Positions 24,747 through 33,348 of a stretch of DNA of 36,196 nt are shown piece after piece. The notes below the pieces were generated by a model. That model worked only from the letters and a program-made list of their open reading frames with translations. It made no database searches and had not been told where the DNA came from. Position 1 is the first letter of the stretch, and every line of letters starts with the position of its first letter. A program made the position numbers and the translations under genes. The stretch covers positions 1 to 36,196 of the forward strand of contig JADHWE010000020.1 in NCBI GenBank assembly GCA_016783675.1, read 5' to 3'. The DNA comes from Kiritimatiellia bacterium. Lineage in GTDB: Bacteria > Verrucomicrobiota > Kiritimatiellia > UBA8416 > JABMPJ01.

Positions 24747-25820
24747 CTATCGGCTCATCCATTTCGTCAGCACGTCATCAATTCGCGAGGCGATCTGGCG
24801 GCGCGCGTCCTCCCTGGCTACCCCCGTCATCAGCAACTCGTCATATGGCGTGTGCTCATGCCGAATGTGGGCCACGACGGCGAGGCGGACCGCGTCCTCG
24901 CGGAGCTGCCGGCCGGCCGCCGATCGTCCCACCCGACCACTGCCGCGCCGGGCCGTGTGCGATGCAATGTGGCGGGCTTCCCGGGATGGACAGTCCGGAT
25001 ACTGCGCGCAAATGGTCTCCGCCATCTCCGCCACCAGCTTCTTGTCCTCGCGTTTACGTTGCACGGCACCACGCGCCCGCTGTGCCGCCCGCTGATCCGC
25101 ATCCGACAGGCACTCCTTCTCGGCCTGCTCTATGGCCTGGGATGTGACGAGAATTCCGCGTCGCTCATAGCGCTTGGCGCGACGATTGAACTGCACCACG
25201 ACGGCTGACAGCGGACTGCGTTTCCTGGCGCGCCGGGACATCGCTGCGTCCCCGCTTGGAAGGAACTCAAGGTGGTCCAGATCGGCGCATTGCAGGCACG
25301 TGACTTCATTCTTCTCCTGGAACAGGAAGGCTCCCCGCGGTACATCAGCGCCGCATTCCTGACAGGCAGCAGATTCACTGACTGTCATAAATACAACCAA
25401 ATCCGGTGGCTTGTTCAGCTTCTTCGTGAGTGCATCCAACTTGCGAGGCGTGATGTCGGCCGGCGCATAGCAGGTCCGGAAGAACGCCTCCATTTCGGGG
25501 TTGGCATCAGCCGTGACTCGCAGTTCATGTGACTGGTCGCGACCGGAGGCCCGTAATGTGGCCTGGACAGGGATCAGGCCCTGCTCCCGCGCCCACTCAT
25601 CGAATATAGAGAGGGACCCCGCCAGCTTCTTCTCGCCGGCTTGAATATGCGGATAGAGGCAGGCATGCACGCCCTTCTCCCACATACGCACATGTGATGG
25701 CGCCAGGAACCCCATCTGCTTGAGCAGCTCGATAGGGGAGACATATCCCTTCACTTCCAGCACATACTCCGCGGCACGAATGACGCGCCCTCTCAGGCCT
25801 GTTGTCCTGTTGGCATCCAT
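24747..25820 (-). CDS. DUF2293 domain protein with zinc ribbon
   Basis: A 357-residue protein. Residues about 150-180 hold two CxxC pairs (CQECG and CLQC) that should bind zinc. Residues about 265-355 match DUF2293: YPDCPSREARHIASHTARRG, GSGRVGRSAAGR, then AVVAHIRHEHTPYDELL. The N-terminal 60 residues look helical and possibly DNA-binding (YVSPIELLKQMGFLAPSHVRMWEKG). The function of DUF2293 proteins is not established. It lies 49 bases after the YkgJ-like gene on the same strand and may share its transcript. Confidence 0.75.
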   Translation of the reverse strand: MDANRTTGLRGRVIRAAEYVLEVKGYVSPIELLKQMGFLAPSHVRMWEKGVHACLYPHIQAGEKKLAGSLSIFDEWAREQGLIPVQATLRASGRDQSHELRVTADANPEMEAFFRTCYAPADITPRKLDALTKKLNKPPDLVVFMTVSESAACQECGADVPRGAFLFQEKNEVTCLQCADLDHLEFLPSGDAAMSRRARKRSPLSAVVVQFNRRAKRYERRGILVTSQAIEQAEKECLSDADQRAAQRARGAVQRKREDKKLVAEMAETICAQYPDCPSREARHIASHTARRGSGRVGRSAAGRQLREDAVRLAVVAHIRHEHTPYDELLMTGVAREDARRQIASRIDDVLTKWMSR

Positions 25821-25869
25821 TGTGCGCTCTCACTCCCCTCGTGAACTCGGGCGCTCCGCACGACAGCAT

Positions 25870-26217
25870 CTATGCGAAGCCGGGGCAACCCGTTCTCTCG
25901 GCATGCTCCCGCGACACCGGGTAGTCCCTGCAGGTATCAGGCTTTACATCATCAATGCCACAGACATACCTCTCAGTGCCCGGCAGCTTCTTGAGCCACG
26001 GACAGCGGTCAATATCCTCGCCCGTTTCAGGGTCCATCCAGATGTCATACGCGAAAACGACATTACCAAGCGCCACAGGCACGACCCATGCAAGGATATC
26101 GTCGCGCCCCGCCGCCTCCCAGCGCCGAACATCGTCCTCCGACGCACACGTGGCAAACGCATTGAGATTGAGACAGCAATGCCCACACTGTTTGCATTTG
26201 AACCCGTCCGGCGGCAT
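25870..26217 (-). CDS. YkgJ-family cysteine cluster protein
   Basis: A 115-residue protein with the signature KCKQCGHCC near the N-terminus (C8, C11, C14, C15). Further cysteines lie in DRCPWL, YVCGIDD, DTCRDYP and GCPGFA. This is the YkgJ/UPF0153 arrangement, thought to bind zinc or an iron-sulfur cluster. The role is unknown. It starts at ATG 26217, is complete in length for the small members of the family, and heads the minus-strand series that continues with the DUF2293 gene. Confidence 0.85.
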   Translation of the reverse strand: MPPDGFKCKQCGHCCLNLNAFATCASEDDVRRWEAAGRDDILAWVVPVALGNVVFAYDIWMDPETGEDIDRCPWLKKLPGTERYVCGIDDVKPDTCRDYPVSREHAERTGCPGFA

Positions 26218-26404
26218 AGACTCGCTCCCCTCTGTGTTTGGCAGAAAAGTGAATCAGAAAGAGTGGCAGAACTCGAGGCCGAAGTGGCCGCGGCCCCGAT
26301 GGCTGGCGCGCCCACTTCTGGCGGTTCCATCACGACGGGCATTATTGCTTTGTCTTGCGCAAAGCCCTGTGATCGAAGATGCTGCTGTCAATGGGAGGCG
26401 CATC

Positions 26405-26968
26405 ATGGGCATGTTCGATACCATAAAACTCGCGGAGCCGCTTGTCTGTCCGGCATGCGGCCATGAGGAATCAACACTGCAAACGCATCATTTTGGTGAA
26501 ACGCTGGACACCTATCGCGTTGGTATGATCGTTCCGGATTGCTCCGTCCTCACCGGCATCTTGCTTGAAACCTCCTGGTGCTCCGCCTGCCACAATGCCG
26601 ACATGGAAGCCGCGCCCCAGCTCTATGTAGTGATCTGGCATTCGATTCTCGTTGCGGTCGAGTGGAAGCGAGAGGAAGCGGAGCGAAAGCTGGCGGCGGT
26701 GGATCGCCTCGATCTGATCGAGTGGGTGGACCAGATGCAGCGGGAGGCCTCGACGTGGCGCCGTAACTACCATGCCCTGCGGAGCGACCTTGCACGGTGG
26801 CGCGAGTATCAAGACGAGCAGAAACGGTCCGCTGCGGGTCAAGCGCCACCAACCAACTCTCCGCTGCGGAAGTTGTTCATGCCCGATGATGCAATCCGGC
26901 ACGCGGCGGACCCTCTGGCGGCCATTCTGGAACGTCACCCTCCGGATGACGAACCGGAAGGATTCTAG
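26405..26968 (+). CDS. Conserved hypothetical protein with zinc-ribbon motif
   Basis: A 187-residue protein starting at ATG 26405, eight bases after GGAGG. The N-terminus (GMFDTIKLAEPLVCPACGHEE) holds one CxxC pair and a second occurs at CSAC about 45 residues later, together a likely zinc site. The centre (YVVIWHSILVAVEWKREEAERKL, then DRLDLIEWVDQMQREA) is a conserved-looking strand and amphipathic helix region, and the C-terminus is rich in proline and acidic residues. I recognise it as a recurrent hypothetical family but not its function. It begins the plus-strand accessory block. Confidence 0.7.
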   Translation: MGMFDTIKLAEPLVCPACGHEESTLQTHHFGETLDTYRVGMIVPDCSVLTGILLETSWCSACHNADMEAAPQLYVVIWHSILVAVEWKREEAERKLAAVDRLDLIEWVDQMQREASTWRRNYHALRSDLARWREYQDEQKRSAAGQAPPTNSPLRKLFMPDDAIRHAADPLAAILERHPPDDEPEGF

Positions 26969-27028
26969 GCTAGTGCGTATTTCGGGCGAGTTCAGCGCGC
27001 TCTGGTAAGCGTTGGTGCATGAAAGCCT

Positions 27029-27466
27029 ATGAGCGAATATCAATACTACGAGTTCGTTGCCCTTGATGGCCCCATCTCAGATGAGGGCTTGCGATATGCC
27101 GAAGGCTGCTCAAGCCGCGCGGAGGTTTCGCGAGTCCACTGGCGCAACGAGTACAATTTCGGCGATTTCGGCGGCAGCGTCGAGAGGTTGCTTCAGCACT
27201 ACGACGCCCACTTCTACATCGCCAACTGGGGATCGGTGCGCTTCGCGCTGTCGTTCCCCGAAGGCGTTCTGGATCCGGAGACCATCGAGCCGTACGTGCA
27301 CGGGCACGAGCAGCACGAAGACACCCTTACTACGGGCAGCAACGGCAGCCGTACCATTGTATGGTGGGAGCGGCACGAAGAAGGCGGATGGGGGTGGACC
27401 GAGGGGGAGGGAATCCTCGGCCGCCTGTCCGGCATCCGCGAGGAATTGATGCGTGGCGATTGCTGA
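27029..27466 (+). CDS. Conserved hypothetical protein, N-terminal half of a split family
   Basis: A 145-residue protein beginning SEYQYYEFVALDGPISDEG and containing NEYNFGDFGG and FYIANWGSVRFALSFP, a conserved hypothetical family of unknown function. It ends abruptly at EELMRGDC. In relatives as I remember them the chain continues after this point into a region like that encoded by the next, overlapping frame. The two frames overlap by 14 bases. Either the family has been split with an internal deletion, or the cell makes two coupled polypeptides. The ribosome site is weak. Confidence 0.6.
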   Translation: MSEYQYYEFVALDGPISDEGLRYAEGCSSRAEVSRVHWRNEYNFGDFGGSVERLLQHYDAHFYIANWGSVRFALSFPEGVLDPETIEPYVHGHEQHEDTLTTGSNGSRTIVWWERHEEGGWGWTEGEGILGRLSGIREELMRGDC

Positions 27467-27914
27467 TATAAAGGCGCTGCTTGTACGCGTGGCCGATGGA
27501 GATGGGGCCAGAGTCATGTCGGAATTGAACCGCTTGACGTACCCCGAGATAGAGACACCGGTTGGCGAGGCGCTGAGCTGCGTTGACTTTGCGACCAAAG
27601 TCGTCGCTGTCCGCGAGGCGAGACTCAAGAGGCAGGCAAAGGCGGCCGCCGCCGAGCGCAGGCGTGCAGCCGCGGCGCGCAAGCGCCATCTGGAAGGCGT
27701 TTTGAAGCGGGCAGATGCGATCTGGTCCGGATTGGATCCACTCATGGGCGAGAAGATTGCGTCGGCCTATGACAACGTCGCGGCGCAATTGAAGGAACTA
27801 CACGACGCATACGAGCAAGGCGAGCGAAGTGTCGACTTTCAACAGAAATTGGCTGCATTCCGGAAAACCTACTCACGCCGCCCAGCCATGATGCGCAGGA
27901 TCGAGGAGTTGTAG
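27453..27914 (+). CDS. Hypothetical coiled-coil protein, probable C-terminal half of the preceding family
   Basis: A 153-residue frame starting at GTG 27453 with GAGGA eight bases upstream, inside the end of the preceding gene. Residues about 55-80 are an alanine-, lysine- and arginine-rich helix (RLKRQAKAAAAERRRAAAAR). The C-terminus (AIWSGLDPLMGEKIASAYD, then KTYSRRPAMMRRIEEL) looks like the C-terminal end I associate with the family whose N-terminus is encoded just upstream. It runs directly into the start of the DUF6880 fragment. No function is known. Confidence 0.55.
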   Translation: MAIADIKALLVRVADGDGARVMSELNRLTYPEIETPVGEALSCVDFATKVVAVREARLKRQAKAAAAERRRAAAARKRHLEGVLKRADAIWSGLDPLMGEKIASAYDNVAAQLKELHDAYEQGERSVDFQQKLAAFRKTYSRRPAMMRRIEEL

Positions 27915-28391
27915 TTGACCATATCGACCAATGATCAGTGGGATCTGAAGAAGCAGCGTTTGGCAGACGTACCCGCCGCGGAACTCGCCGAAGCACTGCT
28001 CGATCTCGCGGTCCGCAGCGAGGTGGCACACGCCACGGTGGAGCGACTGATCGCAACGCCGGACGAGGCAGCCAGCCGCTTCACGTCACAGCTTGCGGGT
28101 ATACGTCGCCGTCGCCGTTTTGTGGATTGGCGCGGCGCTTCGGATTTCGCCTATGAGCTTTCCGCTCTGTTGGATGGCCTCAGGGACGGGGTTCAAGAGG
28201 CACGTAACGGCGTTGAGCTCGCGGCTTCATTCTTCAAGGCTGATGGAGCCATCATGGAGCAGTGCGATGATTCAAGCGGTTCCGTGGGCGAAGTCTTCAG
28301 ATACGACGCGGCCAACGCATTTGCGCACTTCGCTTCGCAATGCGCGGACAAACAATGGGTTGTGGAGACCGTCAGCCTTGGCCTTCTGTAA
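27915..28391 (+). pseudogene. DUF6880-type gene, fragment 1 (N-terminal)
   Basis: Starts at TTG 27915, immediately after the upstream stop and six bases after GAGGAG. The first 153 codons match the N-terminal part of the DUF6880 family (ERLIATPDEAASRFTSQLAG, RRRFVDWRGASDFAYELSALL, CDDSSGSVGEVFRYDAANAF). At 28371-28373 (GTC) the homologous sequence stops. The last five codons (SLGLL, then stop) are read from inverted DNA belonging to the middle of the same gene. The fragment keeps a working start, so a truncated protein could still be made. See the minus-strand pieces at 28371-28700 and 34820-35398. Confidence 0.78.
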
Positions 28392-28700
28392 CCACTCCAG
28401 CGCGCTTTGCGGGTCACCGGCGTCAAAATGGACTTGCGCAATGTCCAGAAACGCAGCTACGGATAACTCGCCCCAAGAGCGGCGGCGTGCCTTCTCGAAA
28501 AGGGCGGGGTCTTTGATCTGTCGGGCTATGGATTCAATCGCGAAGAGCCAGTTGCGACCTCGGTATTCGTCCGGGGCCTTCTCGGTTCGCTCCCACATAT
28601 GATCAACCAAGGCGTTAAGGTCGCCAGGGGAGAGGTATTGGTCTGCACATTCGATCACCGCATCACGGACCCCATAGTTGTCGTCTGACATCAGATCGAT
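28371..28700 (-). pseudogene. DUF6880-type gene, fragment 2 (middle, inverted)
   Basis: Exactly 110 codons on the minus strand continue the family where fragment 1 ends. They open with IDLMSDDNYGVRDAV, then RNWLFAIESIARQIKDPALF and FLDIAQVHFDAGDPQSALEW, ending QKAKAD. The join is exact: fragment 1 ends ETV and this piece begins IDLMSDDNYGV, as expected for an uninterrupted member. The outer end at 28371-28373 (GAC on this strand) is shared with the GTC that ends fragment 1, so the inversion boundary lies in a GTCA/TGAC pair. Beyond 28700 the sequence is unrelated, hairpin-rich DNA. Confidence 0.78.
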
Positions 28701-29457
28701 GCCGCCGCTCCGGTCCGGCTGCGCCGGACCTACGCTCATCCCGCAGCCACCGCGCTTTGCACGGGCCGTGCTGCTTCCGATCCCGCCTGACGGCGGGACC
28801 GGGCACGTCCCGCGCCAAGCGCTAGCTGGTTGGCGAGATCCACCGCTCCACGTCGTAGCGCGTCGGCAATGATCACGCCGTCACATTCGTTCCGTCATGA
28901 TCATTGCGGTCGACGCGCACGACGTTCCGCTACGTGGCTGGTGACGCAACGCTCTTTGCATGCCGCCTGCGGCGGCCAAGCCTCGCCGCTGACGCGGCTC
29001 GCGAGGCGCAACCGGTGTCTGTCCTCACGGCGGTTCGGTGCATAACCTGACCCGCTTGCATAGTGTTGGCGTCGCCACACGGGGCGATCTCCTGAATCAG
29101 TGTGGCAGCAGTGCTCTGCACTGCTCATGAGCAAAGCGGAAGCGCTTCCACGGAGGCGTAAGGGAACGGATTGTCCGTGGACTGGGCCGACCCCAGCGAC
29201 GGGTCAAGCCTGCGCAGACCGCGCGGCCGACGGAAGCGAAGCGGACGGCGGGGCTCTGGACGCCTGCCGCCTTCAGAGACGGTTTGACTGTGTGAACAGC
29301 GATGGACATGGTGATGACGCTCTGCGGTGGATTACGGCGGCGGCAGGCTTCGCGCGCGCAATAAGAGGGGTCGGGGGAAACTTCCCCCGCCTTGTTTTGC
29401 AGGCGCTCCCCCGCGCGCGCCGCCGCGCCGCTGCAAAACCAGCGGACCCGCCCCCTG
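28701..29457. other. Hairpin-dense noncoding region
   Basis: No credible gene in about 760 bases. Short perfect hairpins follow one another: GGTCCGGC-TGC-GCCGGACC (28712-28730), GCACGG-G-CCGTGC (28759-28771), TCCCGCC-TGAC-GGCGGGA (28781-28798) and GCCGCC-TGC-GGCGGC (28962-28976). Further on are AGCAGTGC-TCT-GCACTGCT (29107-29125), the palindrome GGAAGCGCTTCC (29138-29149), CGGGGGAA-AC-TTCCCCCG (29372-29389) and GTTTTGCAG/CTGCAAAAC (29394-29439). Loops are often only two to four bases. This looks like accumulated REP-like or insertion-derived material at a rearrangement junction. Confidence 0.7.
28848..28937. repeat. Large imperfect inverted repeat
   Basis: The left arm 28848-28875 (CCACGTCGTAGCG, CGTCGGCAATGATCA) is answered by the right arm 28898-28937 (TGATCATTGCGG, TCGACGCGCACGACG, CTACGTGG). 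The arms pair with small internal loops around a 22-base centre. The size resembles a non-autonomous palindromic element. Confidence 0.65.
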
Positions 29458-29563
29458 GCCGAGCGTGCGAAGCACGCGAGGGTCGTAGACCGACAACGAT
29501 CCGGTAGGATCGTTGGTCGGTTGGGTTGGACCGCTCAGGGATCGGCGGGGTGCAGTACCACTC
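29458..29563. repeat. 106-bp structured direct repeat, copy 1
   Basis: Identical over 106 bases to 35403-35508. It contains a GCGTGC-GAA-GCACGC hairpin (29463-29477). It also holds a longer stem ACCGAC-AACGATCC-GGTA-GGATCGTT-(G)-GTCGGT at 29489-29521, a 14-bp stem with one bulged base. Sequence identity ends sharply after ACCACTC. Nothing in it codes convincingly. Confidence 0.9.
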
Positions 29564-29572
29564 GAGGTGGCC

Positions 29573-29758
29573 ATGGGACACTTCGTTGAAGGTGCACTAA
29601 TGAATGTCATCCACCGGCGGCTGATGATCTCAATGGGTGGCCCCAATCTCGAGGTGGGGTTTCGTTCGATGGAGTCGCCCGTCGATTACTTCCTCTGGAT
29701 CATTGTCCCGCTTGACCGTGCGGACGAGATCACGAATGGACTGGATCTAATGTCGTGA
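29573..29758 (+). CDS. Small hypothetical protein
   Basis: A 61-residue frame from ATG 29573 (GAGGTGG just upstream). An internal ATG at 29600 behind GAAGGTG would give 52 residues. The sequence VDYFLWIIVPLDRADEI suggests a buried strand and helix but no membrane protein. It matches no family I know. It is followed after seven bases by the next gene, so the two are probably cotranscribed. It begins ten bases after the 106-bp repeat, so it may be the surviving end of a gene cut by that element. Confidence 0.45.
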   Translation: MGHFVEGALMNVIHRRLMISMGGPNLEVGFRSMESPVDYFLWIIVPLDRADEITNGLDLMS

Positions 29759-29765
29759 GGGGCCG

Positions 29766-30092
29766 ATGAGCAAGCAAGAGCGGGATGCAGCGCAACAGAA
29801 TGTCGATGGTGACGCGGATTCAGTCCCGATCCTCGAGTTGGCAAAGGAGATTAACCGGCTCCACGAACGGGCCCGGGATGAGTACCAGCCCACCGTTAAT
29901 GATATCATCCGATCCAGCCGCCGCGACGTACACGAAATCGAGCGGACCCTCGACGGCCTACTGGGTTTCACCGGTTCTGATGCCTGCCTGCCACTCTTCC
30001 GACGCCTCTGCCGGTACTACTGGGACATCGACCCCGTCGCAACCGCTGAGTACGTGCTTGCCTACCGCGAGATGTGGGATTCGGAGGAGTAA
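29766..30092 (+). CDS. Hypothetical acidic helical protein
   Basis: A 108-residue protein, ATG 29766 behind GAGGGG. The first half is a polar helix (ILELAKEINRLHERARDEY). The second half (FTGSDACLPLFRRLCRYYWDIDPVATAEYVLAYREMWDSEE) is a compact aromatic-rich helical segment. No signal, membrane helix or motif identifies a function. Its position between the small unknown gene and the AlbA_2 protein suggests it belongs to the same transcription unit. Confidence 0.6.
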   Translation: MSKQERDAAQQNVDGDADSVPILELAKEINRLHERARDEYQPTVNDIIRSSRRDVHEIERTLDGLLGFTGSDACLPLFRRLCRYYWDIDPVATAEYVLAYREMWDSEE

Positions 30093-30157
30093 ACCGCATA
30101 CTCCTTCATCTTGTAAATGTTGGCGTGATTTGGCAGTTTTCTCAGGACAGGTGCAAT

Positions 30158-31606
30158 ATGAAGCAGGGCAAACTACAAGAGCTGATTCGGCAAGGTGAAG
30201 GCGAGTGCGTTGAGTTCAAGAGCACTTTTCAAAACGAAGCCATTGAGACCGTTGTGGCTTTCGCCAACTCGGAAGGCGGAAGCCTCGTCTTGGGCGTGGA
30301 TAACAACGGTGCTACTGTCGGCACAACTTTCGGCCGTGAGACCACAGCCACAATCCTGAACCGGATTGCCAGTGCGACTGAGCCAACCGTCGTTCCTGAA
30401 GTCAATCTCCTTGATCTTAACGGAGAAACGGTCTGTGTCATTACCGTTTCCGAGTATCCATTGAAGCCGGTCTCTACACGTGGGCGGTGCTACCGTCGTG
30501 TCGGCAATGCCAATAGCCAGATGCCCCCGGCAGAGATTGCTCAGATGCACATGCGTTCGACTGGCACAAGCTGGGATGCCTTACCGGCGACAGGCAAGAC
30601 TGTTGCTGATATTGACCTTGAGGCTGTTGCCGCTTACATCGACCTATCGACGCGTACCGGTCGCAAGCGCTATGCAGCTAACTCAGATCCTGTTGAGGTG
30701 CTCCGCAAACTGGAATTGGTGAATGGTGACCAAGCCACTTGGGCCGCGATTCTCCTATTTGGCAAGAGGCCTCAGTCGCCACTGATCCAGGCTACCGTGC
30801 ACTGTGGTCGCTTCCGGGAGAAGATTCACATCATGGACGACCGGCTTATCGAAGGCAGCGCACTGTATCAGATTAACGAAACGATGGATTTCATACAGAA
30901 ACACATCAACGTGCGTTTCGAGATCACCGGCGAGAAGCCGCAACGCGATACGATATGGGATTACCCGTTGGATGCTCTGCGCGAGGCCGTAACCAACGCC
31001 ATCTGTCACCGCGATTACGCCAGTTCGTCAGACATTCAGATCAAGGTGTTTGACGACAGTATCCGTATCTGGAACCCCGGTGTACTGGCCTACGATCTCA
31101 GCTTTGAGCAGTTGCGCAAAGGAACATACTCATCTCATCCCCGCAACAAGCTGATAGCCCAGATCTTCTACGATCTTGAAATCATAGAGCGCTACGGCAG
31201 TGGCATCGGACGCATAGACAACGCTTGCAAGGAAGCCGGTCTTCCGCTGCCGAAGATCGAAAACCAAGGCGGCGGCTTCACCGTAATCTTCTCGAAGGCA
31301 GCAACCGCCACTCCCTTAGGGGAAGAGCCATCGATCCAGTCGCCGACCCAGTCGCCGACCCAGTTAAGCGACCCAGTCCTGATGGTCCTGACTTGCCTTG
31401 TTGACGGCCCGAAGTCTTCTGGAGAATTGCGAGAGAGCTTGAGCATTCGACATCGCCCGACGTTCCGCCAGAACTATCTGCATCCAGTACTGGAACGCGG
31501 TTTCGCCGAATTTACAATTCCGAACAAGCCCAGCAGTAGCCTTCAGAAGTACCGTATCACCAAAGAGGGGATGCGCGCCCTGGAAATAAGCCATAGAGAA
31601 ACTTAA
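30158..31606 (+). CDS. AlbA_2 (Schlafen-like) / HATPase_c_4 protein, RecG-C-like regulator
   Basis: A 482-residue protein. Residues about 10-130 are an AlbA_2 domain (GEGECVEFKSTF, VAFANSEGGSLVLGV, CYRRVGNANSQMP), a nucleic-acid-binding fold shared with Schlafen proteins. Residues about 270-365 resemble a RecG-C/HATPase_c_4 domain (ALREAVTNAICHRDY, IWNPG, IERYGSGIGRI). A linker with the tandem SPTQSPTQ leads to a C-terminal winged-helix-like segment (SGELRESLSIRHRPTFRQNYL). Start ATG 30158 lies behind AGGACAGG. Proteins of this layout are annotated as putative transcriptional regulators or helicase-like and some appear in defence and mobile contexts. No helicase motifs are present. GC is lower than in the surrounding genes, consistent with transfer. 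Confidence 0.8.
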   Translation: MKQGKLQELIRQGEGECVEFKSTFQNEAIETVVAFANSEGGSLVLGVDNNGATVGTTFGRETTATILNRIASATEPTVVPEVNLLDLNGETVCVITVSEYPLKPVSTRGRCYRRVGNANSQMPPAEIAQMHMRSTGTSWDALPATGKTVADIDLEAVAAYIDLSTRTGRKRYAANSDPVEVLRKLELVNGDQATWAAILLFGKRPQSPLIQATVHCGRFREKIHIMDDRLIEGSALYQINETMDFIQKHINVRFEITGEKPQRDTIWDYPLDALREAVTNAICHRDYASSSDIQIKVFDDSIRIWNPGVLAYDLSFEQLRKGTYSSHPRNKLIAQIFYDLEIIERYGSGIGRIDNACKEAGLPLPKIENQGGGFTVIFSKAATATPLGEEPSIQSPTQSPTQLSDPVLMVLTCLVDGPKSSGELRESLSIRHRPTFRQNYLHPVLERGFAEFTIPNKPSSSLQKYRITKEGMRALEISHRET

Positions 31607-31623
31607 GTGGCAGCGAGATCTCC

Positions 31624-31902
31624 ATGATCATGTTTAGGGACCAACCGCAAGATGAAGGCCATCCGACGTTTCAGAGTCTGGAAGATCTCAACCAGTCTTT
31701 ACAGCAGAGGAGAGATGCCTACAACACAGCCCCCCAAGACGAGCTTGGTGGCCTGTCACCCGAGCAGGTTGCACGGCTGATCTACACGGACTGGGAGATC
31801 CAGGGAGAGAAGCAGAAGACGGCTATCGGGGCTGCCTTTCTGGTTTCATCTGCTCGACCTCCATTTCACAGATTCAGTAGACCGATTGGTGACATGCGAT
31901 GA
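31624..31902 (+). CDS. Short hypothetical protein, possibly a truncated gene
   Basis: A 92-residue frame (alternative ATG at 31630). The first 65 residues (HPTFQSLEDLNQSLQQRR, then ELGGLSPEQVARLIYTDWEI) resemble the N-terminal part of longer hypothetical proteins in which this GGLSPEQ motif is followed by a large domain. Here the chain changes character after QGEKQKTAIG and soon stops. The stop overlaps the SEC-C gene start as ATGA, so the frame may persist for translational coupling. Function unknown. Confidence 0.5.
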   Translation: MIMFRDQPQDEGHPTFQSLEDLNQSLQQRRDAYNTAPQDELGGLSPEQVARLIYTDWEIQGEKQKTAIGAAFLVSSARPPFHRFSRPIGDMR

Positions 31903-33266
31903 AGCTGGGACGTAACGATCCATGTTTGTGTGGTAGCGGGAAGAAGTACAAGCGTTGCTGCCTTGGCACAGCCGATGGCGGGGCTGCGTTATCTGACGCA
32001 ATCGTTGCGCCCAAGGCGGATCTGTCGAACGCTGGATCGACAACTCCCCCCGTCCTATCTAAACCGCCGGGTGTTATGTCACCGGATTACTGGGACCAGC
32101 TTGAGGAACAGCTTCCACGGAAGCTGCGCAAGGAGAACGCTGACATTTTCAAGCAAATCAGGGCCTTCACGGAGTTCGAGGCACAGAAGCCCGAGATCGA
32201 GGCCGCACATGAAGCGCTCGAGAAGTACCGCAAGAAGTTCGAGCGCCTGACCAGGAACACCGGCAAGTTCCTGAAGCGCGCTGAGAAGGTGTTTGCCGAG
32301 GCGCCCTTCGAGGCGATGCGCTTCAGTGCGAGTGACCTACAGAGGGCATTCGAAAGCGTGGGGTATCCTCCATTTGGGGCTGCCGGTGACTTGCACTTCG
32401 AGAACATGCAGAAGACGATTGCGTTTCTCGTTGATGATGAGCAGCGGAAGATCCGGGCCCAAGAATTGATGCAGCTTTTGCCGGAGTACGTTGCCGCAGG
32501 CCGACATCTCGACGCCTTGATTGTCGAACACAGCGCCATGCTTATGGTCGAACCGTCTGAAGAAGGCATAGAGATAACCGGCCCTTTCCTGATGTGCATG
32601 TTCATGCATGGCATGGGCGAATGGGAAGACCAGCGCGACCGTGAGCAACTCAAGATGTTTCGCAAACTTGGGGTTGATCCTGAAGACATCCGCCGTCGCG
32701 GCATCGAGGGCGTTGAATCCCTTGTTCAGGAGATGATGACAAAGAAGGGCGCGAGCGAAGAACTGGAGCAGTTCCTGAATGCGCATCCGGACCTGAAAGC
32801 CCTGTCCGAGGCCCAGTGCCGTGCCTCGGAGGATGCGGCCATCAAACTGCTGCAACGCGAGGACGCACGTCATCTGCTGCTTACGCCGGAAGAGATGGAG
32901 CCATGGCTCCCGGCTTTCGAACAGCGTATCGGGGAGCATCCTGAGGTCCTGGATAGCGTAAATGAGAGCGGGAAACCGGACGAAGAACTTCAGCAAAGGC
33001 TTTTCGATATCATCTACGCGACCTGTGGCGAAATGGCTGGAGAGATCTTCACGAAGCCAAGGCTGGATCGACTGGTGGATGAGGTCCATGCCTACCGACG
33101 AAAACTGCGCGGCAAAGACAGTGAAGGCAAGACCGGGGCGCAAGGCCTTCTTATGGCGGCCCAGTCGTCCGAGCCACCTTCCGAGAACCACGTGTTGACG
33201 CTGCTTTGCGTGCACTCCTTCTTGAAGGTGATACACGATATGCATGGCGACGAGAATGACGCATAG
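31899..33266 (+). CDS. SEC-C motif protein with long helical body
   Basis: A 455-residue protein. The N-terminus is a SEC-C zinc motif (LGRNDPCLCGSGKKYKRCC), the same kind of metal site that ends SecA; here it is at the front. The rest is predominantly helical and charged, including a likely coiled coil at about residues 85-135 (PEIEAAHEALEKYRKKFERL). It ends in HVLTLLCVHSFLKVIHDMH. SEC-C domains mediate protein or RNA contacts in many otherwise unrelated proteins, so function is not defined. ATG 31899 overlaps the preceding stop. It lies 82 bases before the next plus-strand gene. Confidence 0.75.
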   Translation: MKLGRNDPCLCGSGKKYKRCCLGTADGGAALSDAIVAPKADLSNAGSTTPPVLSKPPGVMSPDYWDQLEEQLPRKLRKENADIFKQIRAFTEFEAQKPEIEAAHEALEKYRKKFERLTRNTGKFLKRAEKVFAEAPFEAMRFSASDLQRAFESVGYPPFGAAGDLHFENMQKTIAFLVDDEQRKIRAQELMQLLPEYVAAGRHLDALIVEHSAMLMVEPSEEGIEITGPFLMCMFMHGMGEWEDQRDREQLKMFRKLGVDPEDIRRRGIEGVESLVQEMMTKKGASEELEQFLNAHPDLKALSEAQCRASEDAAIKLLQREDARHLLLTPEEMEPWLPAFEQRIGEHPEVLDSVNESGKPDEELQQRLFDIIYATCGEMAGEIFTKPRLDRLVDEVHAYRRKLRGKDSEGKTGAQGLLMAAQSSEPPSENHVLTLLCVHSFLKVIHDMHGDENDA

Positions 33267-33348
33267 ACACTGTTGAGGGTGAGTGTATGTGGCCGTGTCG
33301 TTCGCACGCGGAGCAGGTTGACTGTCTGCTCCATGATTGGAGGTGGGT

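Noticed and set aside
28701-29563. Integron attC array
   Set aside because: The hairpins lack the paired RYYYAAC and GTTRRRY core sites in correct layout, no integrase is present, and the neighbouring genes are too closely spaced to be separate cassettes.
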